NCBI GenBank assembly: GCA_014904985.1
Contig: MU129096.1
Location: forward strand, 64,201 to 115,407
Length of the DNA stretch: 51,207 nucleotides
Reading direction: 5' to 3'
DNA from: Hydnum rufescens UP504
Taxonomy: Eukaryota; Basidiomycota; Agaricomycetes; Cantharellales; Hydnaceae
Shown: positions 36,301 through 47,234 of the stretch, piece by piece
How the letters are laid out: the number at the start of each line of letters is the position of its first letter
Numbering within the stretch: position 1 is the stretch's first letter
Notes under the pieces: model-generated
The model's database searches: none
The model's input: only the letters and a program-made list of their open reading frames with translations
Told to the model about the DNA's origin: nothing
Position numbers and translations under genes: made by a program

Positions 36301-36629
36301 TTTCACGACTCTCCGGAGCAAATAAGACATTATTCATTTCCCTATCTACCACGCAGAATCGGACGCCTTTAACGGCACATGGATGCACCATTCATTCTTC
36401 TTATTTCGTAGTGATTAGTTTTTTCATCCCTTGCACGGACTCGCATTGTATCTTATAATTATACCTCAGTGTCACTCGCTTCCTAATCACACTCTTTATG
36501 TTTCCTGACAAAGACTGCGGTCCACCCCGAATGACCATTCGGAGACATCTTATTCTGACAGTCACTAGAATCACGCTCATGACGACCTTGTTTGTCTTTA
36601 TTTGGATAATCACCTGATAGACGCGACGG
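36301..36629. other. Intergenic between GH17 and RMI1 genes
   Basis: The genes are head to tail. The region holds the GH17 terminator and the RMI1 promoter. No gene or repeat is seen. Confidence 0.5.
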
Positions 36630-38662
36630 ATGGCACCTGTTCCCTCGAGTATCTCCCGGAGACTGAAACTTAAATACGCCAGGCCTGCTGTCGATCCCGT
36701 GAGTGAATAACAAACAAGGAAACGAGGTTAATGCCTTTTTGACACGTCATGGCTTTATGGCACAGGCGTGGCTCCAAGCGTGCTTTGATTGGGTGTTGGA
36801 AGAACACCAGCTCCAGGCTTGGCAAATCGACGAGTTGTTCGATCTTGTTGATTCTCAGGCAAGTTCAGCGCGCGTGTGGCAGCTGTAGAGGCCACGCCCC
36901 TTATCTGCCTAGAGGCGTCCTTTAGTTTCTCTCGTCTGACCTTGCGGACTCGGCTATCGCAGGCACTGGTCTGCCTGAACGCACGGCTGACTTGAAAAAG
37001 GAGCGCATTGCGAACAAATCAACTGGAGGACCTATATTATGTCAAATAACTGCTATCACAGATATCGGCCACAGTGCATTTAGTCTGCGAAATGTTCGTC
37101 AGACGCGTATCGATAAAGCCGACATGGCCGGGTTAGCAGTCGAGGCGGAGGGTGTTGAGAATGGTGGAGCTGTGCCGGATGACGGTGAAGACTATACGAT
37201 TCCGCGGTATCCACGCGCAATGTTACGAATGGTGCTCAGTGATGGATCGAGAACCCTCCAAGCCATGGAGTACCGTCACATAGCAGGGCTTCAACTAGGT
37301 GTCACTCCATTAGGATGTAAGGTCTGTGACTCCATTTTCTGGTAGCCATCCTATCGATTGCTAATCTTAAGGTATAGGTTCTCCTACGAGATGTTATGGT
37401 TTGTCGGGGGGTGGCATTCCTGGAACCTGCAAACATCACGATTTTTGAAGGGTCTCGCGTTGAAGAGCTGGATCAGATGCAGGATGTATTATTCAACAGA
37501 GGATTGAGAGTTCGCATGGGGTACGCATTCGTTCCGATCCTCCGATATGACGTTCTCTGAGGTGCGGCGTTGGTAGCTTACCGGAGATTGATCCTGCGGA
37601 AGAAGAAGACCAAGCCAGGGCGCAAGAAGCTGCTGCCATTCCACCACCAGTGCCAGCCCATCCTCCTCCGGCCCCTGTCCCTATTGCACAACCCCAACCC
37701 CAACCGCGTCTTCCTCAGTTTCCTCCACCCCCATCCGCAGCACCAAGGCAACGATCCCAGGCTCCCGGTGAGCCATCTGTGGCACGATCGCAATTGCCAG
37801 CTCCTCAGGCACCTGGACCGCCCCCTACTGATACCCAAGCGCGCTCGAGACGCGTCGAAGTCATAGAACGCATCCTTGGGGCGGGGTCCAACGCGAAAAA
37901 GGATGGTGCGCCAAGCCACAACGTCTCTTCCTCTTCTTCCACTTCTGCGTATTTTTCCTCTGAGCCCTCTCGACCTTCGTCAAAACAATCTGCCCAACAA
38001 GCAATCATCGGCCAAGTGCACCTAGAGCCCGTTCATGTTGGACGCCCACGAGCTATAGATCCTCTGCCCTCTCCACCTCCACTGGATCCAGAGGATGATG
38101 TGCCGATGGAGGATAATAAAGATGACAGCTTTGATGCCGAATTCGGACTGGGAGCCGAGGACGAATTCGAGCTAGATGAGGAAGCACTCCGACAGATCGA
38201 AGTACTCGAGGAGCGATCCGCTGCCAAGAATGCATCCAAGCCCGCGACAATGTCTGCTTCCATGCAGCAGCAATCATCTCAACCCAGGAGCTCTGTGCAT
38301 GACCCTCAAACGCGCCTTTCCGTCGTGACCCGCTCACTGCATTTGGTGACACAAACACTTCCACACGTTCAGGGAGCTTCAATGGAAATAGTAACAGCAG
38401 CGGGGCCCCACCACAGAACACAGACGTGATCGATCTGGTTAATTCTTCTGATGAAAGCGACGTCAAGAACGACGAAGACACCGATGAAGAGATGATGATG
38501 CCGCTTCCGCCTCCTTCTCAGCGTCGCCTGGGTCCGAGGGATGACTTTGGTGCATCAGGATACTCAAGCCCAGGAAGTGGTCCGATAGGATTAACTCAGA
38601 CAAATGGAGGTATACGATCAAGTCAACATTTCGATGCAGACGTTATCGACCTCTCGGACTGA
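36630..38662 (+). CDS. RMI1: RecQ-mediated genome instability protein 1 homologue
   Basis: The ATG at 36630 gives MAPVPSSISRRLKLKYARPA, then an intron to WLQACFDWVLEEHQLQ. After another intron come AIAGTGLPERTADLKKERIA and the OB-fold core GPILCQITAITDIGHSAF, YPRAMLRMVLSDGSRTLQAM, EYRHIAGLQLGVTPLGCKV and LLRDVMVCRGVAFLEPANI. This is the Rmi1 N-terminal plus OB fold that binds Top3 and RecQ helicase for decatenation and double-Holliday-junction dissolution. After RVRMG an intron joins a long Pro/Gln-rich and acidic tail. Near 38426 and at the C-terminus it carries VIDLVNSSDESD and VIDLSD, which look like SUMO-interacting motifs. The frame between about 38250 and 38400 needs an intron or indel that I could not fix. 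Confidence 0.8.
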
Positions 38663-38807
38663 GTGTTGCTATTATATATACCACACGATGCCCTCTATTG
38701 CCGTATTGCCTATATACATATATACACTTGCCATGTACAAATGAGTAAGCATGGAAATTTTCCCACCTGCCGCAGCCTCTACTGCTGCAAAGTTTGATGA
38801 GCTTGTC
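38663..38807. other. Convergent 3' gap between RMI1 and J-protein genes
   Basis: The two genes end toward each other about 145 bp apart. It is AT-rich with a tandem atata stretch near 38710. If the J-protein reads through its expected end, its frame would stop at 38672, just short of the RMI1 stop. Confidence 0.6.
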
Positions 38808-39858
38808 TCAGCCCAAAATTTCCGCCCCTTTCTTCTTCTTTTTCTTGGTGCGCTTTGGAACGACCGCCAACCCTCGACACGCTTGTCGCGGTTATCTGAA
38901 ATGCATCAGTTAGCTTGAAACCAAACGAGGGAGATCGAGGCACATGTACCTTCCCATCTTGCGTCTTCTTCAGCCTTGCGTTTCTTAACGGCAACTTCTT
39001 CCTCCTTCCGTTTCGCCTCGAGACCTTCATTCGCCAGATTTAATTTAAATGCCCTGCAATGGAATTCACTTTCAGCGACAGTTCCCTTCACAGGAAGTAG
39101 CAATCAAAACAGACGGACCGCCGTCTCCTCAACTCCTCGTCGATAAGCAACTCCTTGGTCTTGATGCGAACTTGCTCCTTGAGACTAGGCTTCAAGTATG
39201 CAATGCGCGGGTCCGAATCGGGTGTCGACGTGGGGATAGAGTGTGATTTGAGAACTTCTGTCCGTGCGAAAAGGATAGTGGAGTCGATATCTAGGCGTTT
39301 CTCCTTATCGGATAACTCAGATTCTGCCTGAGATATTCCAGTATTATTAATATATACAGTATACGAGGGTGTGAATATAAAAAAGGTCGAGGGTATACCT
39401 TCTTTAGTAAATCAAACGCATCGGGGGCACGAGGATGAGGTGTCTTATCTGGATGGATGACTGTAGCGGAGGCAAAAGAGAATGAGTATCATCATTGTCT
39501 CCCTGAGTGATCGGGCTATATGCATACACAGAGAGAGTTGGCGGTATTTCTTCTTGATATCCGCGTCGGAGGCGTCGAAGTCGAGGTCCAATACGTCATA
39601 AGGGCTACAGGAATGGGGTTGAGTTACGATGCGCGGGGATCCACGCTAATTGACGCACTTCAGCTTGAAAGCTTTGAGTATCCGGTCGACCTAAACGACC
39701 ACACTTTAGGCCAATGATATCAAAGGGAATAGATTTAAGTGTACCTCGAGGTCTCTCTGGAAAGCGGCGGCTTCCCGAGAGAGGATTTTTTCAAAGTCTT
39801 CGACGTTGTTTTCTATTTCCTTCCCTTTCGAAGAGCTAGCTCCGTTTGTGTCAGCCAT
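38808..39858 (-). CDS. J-domain protein of the DNAJC8/Spf31 type
   Basis: The ATG at 39858 starts MADTNGASSSKGKEIENNVE. Successive exons read VDRILKAFKLN, PYDVLDLDFDASDADIKKKY, RQLSL then FIHPDKTPHPRAPDAFDLLK with the HPD signature of a J-domain. A helical stretch (AESELSDKEKRLDIDSTILF, LKEQVRIKTKELLIDEELRR) and lysine-rich KRKEEEVAVKKRKAEEDARW complete the DNAJC8 layout. These proteins are spliceosome-associated Hsp40 co-chaperones. The last exon begins NRDKRVEGWRSF, but the family-like Lys-rich end PKRTKKKKKGAEILG (stop 38808) lies in a different frame, so a one-base indel near 38865 is suspected. Without it the frame runs to 38672. The gene shares a 92-bp promoter gap with the AlkB gene. 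Confidence 0.8.
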
Positions 39859-39950
39859 GCTGGACACGACTTCGGCATATTCCGAGCGAATTCCGCTTAA
39901 GGTCTCTACAAAGCCTAATTCTTCCTATCTCGCGAGTACCCTTGTGGCAC
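39859..39950. promoter_or_regulatory. 92-bp divergent promoter, J-protein and AlkB genes
   Basis: The two ATGs are back to back with only 92 bp between them, one of the shortest intergenic gaps in the window. No repeat or TATA motif stands out. Confidence 0.5.
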
Positions 39951-40988
39951 ATGAAACGAAAGGCAGCTGATCGCGGAGACGATTTGCTACCTCGTTCCAG
40001 GCGCCCGCGACCTTCTGGAAAGTCAAAAGAAACCTCGTCTGGTTCTAGTGCGAGTCCCTTTGTCTTCGGAGACCCGGCCTGTGCCTTTCGTCAAGTCTCC
40101 AGAGATTTCCTATTGAAATCCCACACAGGATGGAAAATATTTGACGAAGAAGAGCTTCCCGGAGCTGAGGTGTACTATCTGCCAAATCTGATTGACGAAG
40201 AGACCTCTGCCCGATGGAAACTCGAACTCGAACAGCTCAAGACATGTTCGTATCTTTCCGCAGGTAGTCCCAACCCTGGCATTCGGGGCTAACTCTATCT
40301 GCTATCCGCGAATACCTGCGTAGGGTATCACCCACATCTGAAAGTATATGGTCGGACTGTAACTCAAAGTCGATCGATCGCTGCCTACGCCACAACACCA
40401 GACCTGTCTGTCAAGTATTCTGGCCAGACGGTCCAGATGCACTACCCATATCCGGTGGTAGTTAAGGAAATCCAAGACGCTGTTGAGAACGCCCTCGGAC
40501 TGGTTAAGCACTCCATTCTTTCCCGTCTCGAGCAATCGACCCTAGTGATGGGAAAGCCAGCGGGTTCAATCACGTAATGCTGAATCGATACGACGACGGT
40601 GAGTGTCTATATAGGAAGACATAGTGATAGCAAAGAAAACAAGGTCAGCAATTATTGCGTGCACCATGGATGCCATTACCCAATCAACAGTGATGAATCC
40701 CAGGTCATCGCCAGTTTGAGCCTTGGCGCCCCCCGAACATTCATCATGACTCCGCGGAAAGGATCCCCCGGTAAATCCGTCAAGTGGATCCTCGAAAACG
40801 GAAGTCTTGTTGTCATGCAAGGCAAGACGCAGGACAATTGGAAGGTCTGAGATGAGCTGCTGTGCGTCTGGAATTACGACCGGCTGAGAATATCCTCGCG
40901 GATGTAATAGCATGAAATCCCCAAGGAACCCAAGGTGAAGGAGAGCAGAATATCACTGACTTTTCGGCAAGTCGAAGATGTGAAGTGA
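39951..40988 (+). CDS. AlkB-type Fe(II)/2-oxoglutarate dioxygenase (ALKBH2/3-like)
   Basis: The ATG at 39951 begins MKRKAADRGDDLLPRSRRPR, a basic, nuclear-looking leader. Then come SHTGWKIFDEEELPGAEVYY, LIDEETSARWKLELEQL and, after an intron, KVYGRTVTQSRSIAAY and VQMHYPYPVVVKEIQDAVE. The catalytic core gives FNHVMLNRYDDG, GRHSDSKENK with the metal-binding His-x-Asp, then IASLSLGAPRTFIM, and after a further intron HEIPKEPKVKESRISLTFRQ with the third metal His and the Arg pair that binds 2-oxoglutarate. It would repair alkylated bases in DNA or RNA. The frame changes between DDG and VYIGRHS, so one base appears extra near 40601. The intron before FNHV also has no perfectly phased donor. Confidence 0.75.
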
Positions 40989-41333
40989 GGGGCTACTGAA
41001 TGGAGGGTCGAGCAAGGTTCAGCGATCAACGTGTTTCTCCGGCCCTTGGGGGTATTCCCATAATCCAGTACGATGAAGCTTCCGGTGTAGATTGGTCGTA
41101 TTATCGGTCAAGATGTTTTATCTTCTGGCGCTTCGAGGATATACTCTATTGCGTATTGTTAATACATGCAACGCCTGACTATTTATGGGTGTACGGGGAT
41201 TTTACGTGGGACATTCAGCAACCCAGCCAGTCGGGGAGCCATGCGACAAGAGACGGGAAATGGATTATACCGGTGTGGCCTCAGGTATTAAAAAGTAACG
41301 CGCAGCCCAGCGTTCGAGACCGGGCAATACATG
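40989..41333. other. Convergent gap between AlkB and PAM18 genes
   Basis: A plus-strand open frame starts at 41000 and runs antisense through PAM18, but it has no recognisable features, so it is not annotated. The gap presumably holds two 3' ends. Confidence 0.5.
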
Positions 41334-41696
41334 CTATCGGCGACCATCTAATCGCTCTAGTAAATCCTTTGCCTCATTTATTTTGCTCGCCAGGTACGGG
41401 GAGCCGCCGCGGTCGGGATGATTCGCAATCATTATCCGTCGGTGTGCTTCCTTCAGCTTCGTCCGCGCTGAAGACCATCTCTGCATTAAAAAGTAAGCAG
41501 ATAGACAGACGAAAAGGGACGTGGATATACACACTTTAAACCAGAGAATGAGGATCGCTTCTCTCCGGTCCATTTTCGCCTGGAAACCGCCCCTTACCCA
41601 CTGCTCAGCTACTCTACCGGCGCGCTGACGCAGCAAATGTCGCCCTCCTACCGCAGCGGCCAAGGCACCAATACCAATAAGCAAAGGCGTAGCCAT
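41334..41696 (-). CDS. PAM18: Mitochondrial import motor J-like subunit Pam18/Tim14
   Basis: The ATG at 41696 gives [20 protein letters not shown], one membrane helix, then [20 protein letters not shown]. The J-domain carries [20 protein letters not shown] and [20 protein letters not shown], including the HPD motif. This is the inner-membrane Pam18 that stimulates mtHsp70 during presequence import. A 54-nt insert (41481-41534) has a GTGTGT start and a GCAG end and interrupts the known Pam18 alignment, so I call it an intron; it keeps the frame and has no stop. Spliced length is about 102 residues, typical for short Tim14 proteins. Confidence 0.85.
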   Translation of the reverse strand: MATPLLIGIGALAAAVGGRHLLRQRAGRVAEQWVRGGFQAKMDRREAILILWFKVCISTSLFVCLSAYFLMQRWSSARTKLKEAHRRIMIANHPDRGGSPYLASKINEAKDLLERLDGRR

Positions 41697-41831
41697 CTGT
41701 TTTAATGGACAAGATTAGCCCTGTCACCGCCGATCTCACAGTGCAGACACTAACACTAGAACGGTGGTGAAATCGTTCAGAAACTTTCGGCTACTTCCGT
41801 ACCTATAGACTCAACACCAGCAGATCCAATT
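41697..41831. promoter_or_regulatory. Divergent promoter of two mitochondrial genes
   Basis: A 135-bp gap separates the start codons of PAM18 (minus) and NDUFB8 (plus). Both products act in the mitochondrial inner membrane, so shared control is plausible, but no specific factor site was identified. Confidence 0.5.
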
Positions 41832-42454
41832 ATGAACGTCCTGCGAACGCGGCTCACACATAGCCGTTGTTCTGTACGTCTCCCACGGCCCGCTACGAGG
41901 GTCCCTCGTGTCACCGCTCTTATTACTTGCCGACATTCGTCAACGACGCCGGGCGGTGTTGTCGAGTGGGAGCAGAAAGAAGTTGATCCTCAACTGGATG
42001 GATACCCCCAGCTTCCAGCCGTCTCGTACCAACGACGACGTGAAACTGGATGGGATGATGATCAAGAGAGAAGAAATTTTGGGGAGCCTGTATGTGCTGG
42101 GGATTTGTTTGCAATGGCCAGTTAATTTCTCTTATTTCAGGTTCCGGAAGAGCACGAGGCGCTGAGCGTGTGGGCCCCTGACGTCTATGATATCAGTGGT
42201 AGCTATGCCCTGCGCGAATTCAGTATCGCCGTCGTTTTGTTTGGTGTATTCTTCTCTGGAATCTACTTGATCACGCCAGACCGACCCGCTGTTCCCCGGA
42301 CTTATCCATTTTCCGGATTAGTGAAGGAACTGGGGGGGATGGAAGAAAACAAGGTGCCTCTCGTTTATTTCCCTCTGTGTTTTGCGGATTTATGATCCTG
42401 AATACCGTGTATCTCAAGGCACGAGAGGAGTCCACCGAGGAAGAAGAAGAATGA
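41832..42454 (+). CDS. NDUFB8: NADH dehydrogenase (complex I) accessory subunit NDUFB8/ASHI
   Basis: The ATG at 41832 starts a basic, Arg-rich mitochondrial presequence (MNVLRTRLTHSRCSVRLPRP). The mature protein shows VDPQLDGYPQLPAVSYQ, then RRNFGEP and, after an intron, VPEEHEALSVWAPDVYDI. A membrane helix (FSIAVVLFGVFFSGIYLITP) and the conserved segment RPAVPRTYPFSGLVKELGGM follow. A last tiny exon encodes ARESTEEEE and stops at 42454. The order matches the complex I membrane-arm accessory subunit NDUFB8. It is divergently transcribed from PAM18. Confidence 0.8.
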
Positions 42455-42544
42455 CGCGTATATGTATCGCCCAGTGCAATGCGAACCTGTTTCCGCAATA
42501 TTAATCATATAAGAATACAACGTGCACTATACAATTGTGTGTTA

Positions 42545-45500
42545 TCAGTTATCCGGAGGAATACTTTTGTCCGCATCTACATCTCCACTATCTTTGACAT
42601 TCCATCTGGGCTTTGGTTTAGGCCTCCGTCTGAGTTCCACTGCGAGGGGTCGATCAGGGATGGTCTTTTGAGCTGTTTCGCTCTCATCTTCATCTTCCTC
42701 ACTCGACCGGACGATCTTCTGCTTCTTCCGTGGTGCTTTTGCCTTCACTTTCTTGCTCTTTGATGCTGCCTTCTCAGGGGCGTCATCGCTGAGAGGGTCG
42801 CTATCCACCGAGCCAATCTTTCGTTTCGCCCCTCCACGGCCTGCTCTAGCCCGCCCACGGCCTCTTCCGTTGCCCTTTCCTCTTGGTGCTGGTTGCTTTA
42901 TGCGTCTTGATTGGTGATCTTGTGCCTCATCGTTACTATCCGACGTAGAATCCTCGACACCAGTGGATGTAGGAGTGCTGGCACCAGCGTTATCTTGACG
43001 TTTCTTCTGTTTTCGGAAGTCCAATACCACTTTCTGAAGTCTCTTGGACGCATAAGCCGTTCTATGGCGGGGAGCATACGTTCCCGAACCGATAGATGCA
43101 TCGACATAAGTTTCCAGGGTGTGTTGCTTGTTTACGTTCCCAGGCTAATACAACGAACACCTGAGAAGCCGCCAAGCGAGTATCGGTTGAATGGGCAACG
43201 CACCTTGCCTCGTTGTCCCACCTTGCGAATGATGGGAAGAAGTGTGTCGTCTACTTTTTGGGTTGACCAAGAGAGCTCGGCATTAAGAAATCTTCATCGT
43301 GATCAGCCGTCGAGGGAAAAGAGCGGAATAACAGAGAGATAACGTACTCGCGAAGGGCGTCAAGATCTGGGAGGCCCCATTTAAATGCTTCTTCCGATTG
43401 TCCACTGTTGGATGGTAATACGCATCGCGCTATGGTGGAGACAGATTTAGGCCGTACGTCGAGCATTCAGATGGGGACGTACAACTACTGCAGGTGGCCA
43501 GTCTTCAGTAAGATGGAGGTCCTTGAAACGTTTCTTCTATAGGTGAAGAATTTAAAGAAAAAAACTCTACATCCAATGACAGAGTGCGTACTCACGAATC
43601 GTCTTCGAAATGGGGTGCTGTTATCCTCAGGCCGATCCTTTCCAGACTGGACTTTGAGCCACCATTCCTTGAATCGAAACAGCCCGTCGTCACCGGGAAA
43701 CTCTTTCATCAGCTCCATGGCAAGTACAGGCCCGACACCGGGAATACCGTCGGTGTAATCACTGCCCAGAAGGTATGCCAAACGTACGAGAGTATCACGA
43801 TCGAGACCCAGCTCCCGTGCCAGATCTTGTAGGAGGAAGCACTCCACAGTTTTAGATTGGTTGAACATATTTCGAAAAACGCGCAGACCGCCGAAAAGGA
43901 ACACATCGGAATCATCTGTGATGATGCCTTCAACAAGTCCAAGAGATACGAGCGTCGCACACTGAGCTTCGGCTTCCATAGGTGCAGGTGATATAAGGAA
44001 TTCCAAAAAGCCGAAGCATAAGCTATGTAAAAGTCGGACCCCAATTACTTCTGGCGATTCGTAATAGATCAGGAACACAGCTTACTTGAATCTGACTTAT
44101 CATTTGTTGGCGTGATGTCCTCGGAATCCCGCATAGCGGCTTTCTTCTGCTTGTGCAGCGTTTTCAATTCCTCGTCGATCTCATTTCGCATAGCATCGAT
44201 ATCACGGCCCCTGATCTGGGACATGAATTGGACAAATTCACCCTCTTCAGCTTCAGGGTCCATCTCCTGGGCTGCATCCCATTCTTCAAGAAGGGGTTCT
44301 TCGTCATCTTGGGGAGGGTTTAGAGTTTGGGTATCTGGCGCAATATGTTCCGTGCCGAACTGGACATCGCTGGTAGATGTCCTCGGTGGAGAGCCATGGT
44401 CACGTTCACGAGGCTGGAGAGAAGGCGAAGGCTGAATTAATAGCTCAGGATTGCGACCAATGGCGCCGTTCTTGGCGGTAATGACTTCCCCTTCTTCCCG
44501 GCCAAGAATGGGCGGCACCTTTGATGCAGCAAGAGGCAATGCATTGGCCTTGGGAGTGAAGGATGGCTGGACTTCCTCCATCTCGGAGTCAGAATCGCCC
44601 AGAACTATTGGCGAGGAGGTAGAAAGCGTTCGCGCGGCTAGGACCTCGGTCGCACGTTGTCCCGGGGGCTGGAAAGACGATTGGAGCCCCGTTTCTATCA
44701 AGGGTACTTCTCGTTGAGTGACACTCGGAATGTACAAGTCATCATCGTCATCCTCAAGTGCATTAGACGGAGTAGATGTAATCGTGGTATGATCAGGCTG
44801 AGGAGGGGAGACTGATATGGGCGTTAAGGGACGCTCATGCGATTCCTTTGAAGGAGTTACGTGTGAGGGACCAAGCGTATATGAATCATCGTCTCCGGAA
44901 TTTTGGGAATTTGGAAGCTTTGGTACGAATGTATCGTGGGACATGGAATGAATTGTCAAAGGGGCTGGTACAGAGGACTGCTCCAAATTGGAGGTGCTAA
45001 GTCGTGGGCCTGATTGGCGGGCCGTCGGTTCAAGGGAGACGAGGGACTGGAGGGGTCCAGTGGTTTCGGCCGCATAGAAATAGGAGCGTTAGGTGACTCA
45101 GATGCTCTGTTTGTATGGGGAGACATCGGCTGAGAATTGCGTGGACCGATGGAAGAGGAAGCAAGATATGCACCATCGGGTGATTCTGGAACATTCATAA
45201 TGGAGCTTCGCACAGCCGCCAGTTTGGCTGCAGGCCCACTGACTCGACTCATTAACGTAACATATGTTGACCCAGCTGCTTGAGCACTCGAAACGTTGCG
45301 GAATTGTCGTTTTCGATCTTCCTCTTGTAACTGGGACTCCTCGAGAGCCGTTTGTATTTGCTGTGCTTCTTGATCCTCCAATGATTGTTGAAGAGCAATT
45401 TCCAGTTCGGGATCGAAGTCAGTATCGTCGTCGTCGTCTCCGTTATCAATAAACAGCGGCTTCGACTTTATTGGACGATTGGCAGAGGACGATAATGCAT

Positions 45501-47002
45501 TCGAGCGCAGCCGAGTAGTTAATGGTGCAAGACCCTTCGAAACATCTCTCCTGCCGACAGCAGCAAGAGCCATGGAACGTTGGTGCTCACGCAAATCGGG
45601 ATCAGGTGTCGATCTGTATCGTGAGACCTGTGTTGAAAGATACGGTGTAACTGGACGATATCGACTCGACTCACTGCACCGGGACGATTTCTTCCATGTC
45701 TGCGTCATCATCACTGTCTTCTGAGCCATTACCACTATGCTTGTCAACATCAATTGGCTTGGCCCGAGTCCCCTCATCTCGTACACCAAGGACCCATCCT
45801 CCATCAGCAGCGGTGTTCCTGACCAGGACGTACTGCCTGTTCCTCTCGCCCGCAATGCGAACAGGCATGGTGGATCGTTTCACTTTCCCTACAGTCTCGG
45901 TTGTTGCAAGAAGCTGCTGTGTCAGCGCATTCCTCTGCTTCAAATTGACAATCTGCGCTTTAGAAAAGTCCAGGGCAGTGGGCGCGCTAGCCAACATGTG
46001 CTGCAAGCGCATGTGGGAAGTCTGGCGAGATTTTAGGCGTAAATCACCGATTATTTCATACTGCACTTCGGTGGGGAGAGATCGGAAGGCTTCTGAGCCG
46101 ATATCGAAATCCTCCGGCACCATTTCTTCAATAAAATTCCGCAACTCGTCTTCAGTGGCCAGGCGTGGGTCTGGTGCAGTCGAGCTTGTTGCCTTCGCGA
46201 CGGCGGCTCCGAAGTCAAGCTCAGGCAAGCGATATGGATCATGGTCGTGCCACTTATTCTTCTTCTTGGTCGAATCCGGGTCCTCTGCGGATGCCGGCGA
46301 AGGTTGAGACTTCCCTTTACCTTTGTCGTCCTGTCGTGGAGTCCGTTTCGGACGGACGGGAGATCCATCTATATCCTCTTGGTACACAGCATTGGCCAGC
46401 AGCTCCTCCGTGGCCTTGTTGGCGGCGGCTGAAGCGGTTCTTTCGGCCGACGACTTTCTGTTACAGTGAAATCATATTAAAAGTCGAAAGATAATAAATG
46501 CATTGATTCCTTACGCCGCTGCGTGACGATTAAGGGCTTCCCGCCGCATCTGCGCTGCCAGGATCTTCTCTGCCGTACGAGCATAGCTTAGAGAAGCTCC
46601 AATCTTTCTCTTTTTTCGTTCCGTCTTTCGGGGGCCTCAGTGAGCTATGGACATGATAGTAGACTTGGTTACGTACAATTGTCATCTTCTTCAAAACAGG
46701 TGCTCCACCGTCGAAGACAAATACTGGTCGGATACCATAAAACAGGAGTTTGCATATTCGCCGAAGAAAGCCAAGAACATGTGCATTTACAAGTCCTCGA
46801 CCGTCCTTATCTCGCATTGTGGCTTGAAACTGATACAACCAAATACTTGAGTCAATGGCCATCTTCTTGCCTTCCATATTCTCTAATCTTGCAACAGGAT
46901 TTCCTGTAATCAGAGGACATATTGACAGGAAGGGAACGGGTGTCCGTACTGCACAGGCCTTCCAACAGGGGCAAGGAGAGTCCATAGGCCCGCGACACCC
47001 AT
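42545..47002 (-). CDS. RAD2: XPG/Rad2-family structure-specific endonuclease (ERCC5/Rad13 homologue)
   Basis: The ATG at 47002 gives MGVAGLWTLLAPVGRPVQ, and an intron joins LENMEGKKMAIDSSIWLYQF, whose Asp is the first metal ligand of the N domain. FVFDGGAPVLKKMTI follows, then a long acidic spacer (46400-44070) with a ubiquitin-interacting-like motif ELEIALQQSLEDQ. The I domain has PMEAEAQCA, IITDDSDVFLFG and GSDYTDGIPGVGPVLAME, which supply the Glu and Asp ligands. Next come AFKWGLPDLDALREYLSWST and VDDTLLPIIRKVGQRGK, and a basic Arg/Gly/Lys-rich end. This is the nucleotide-excision-repair 3' nuclease. The I domain appears frame-shifted near 43987 and 43400 (see findings). A further frame change near 44960-44990 in the spacer was not resolved. 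Confidence 0.85.
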
Positions 47003-47234
47003 TAGCCAAATCACGGACCAAGTGAATGGGAAGCTGGTTCGGAGATTGCCGGTACCTCGCGCTAGGCTTGCTTTAAGCTCGTTTCTTTTGATTTGCACAA
47101 AAAGCTTTTGGTGTTCTTCCTTCTTTTTTTATCCCTGCTACTCTGCCAGTGTCTCGAGCGTAGCCTAAGACTCAGTCCCGGTGTAGACCGTGCACTCAAG
47201 ACGAAGCCAATTCTCGATCATCCCGGTAGCCACA
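47003..47234. promoter_or_regulatory. Divergent promoter region, XPG and aldehyde dehydrogenase genes
   Basis: A 232-bp gap between oppositely oriented start codons contains a T-rich tract near 47125. No specific binding site is assigned. Confidence 0.45.

Noticed and set aside
41000..41539. A 179-codon plus-strand open frame with a Met start.
   Set aside because: It runs antisense through PAM18 and has no recognisable domains, so it is most likely a shadow of the conserved minus-strand gene.
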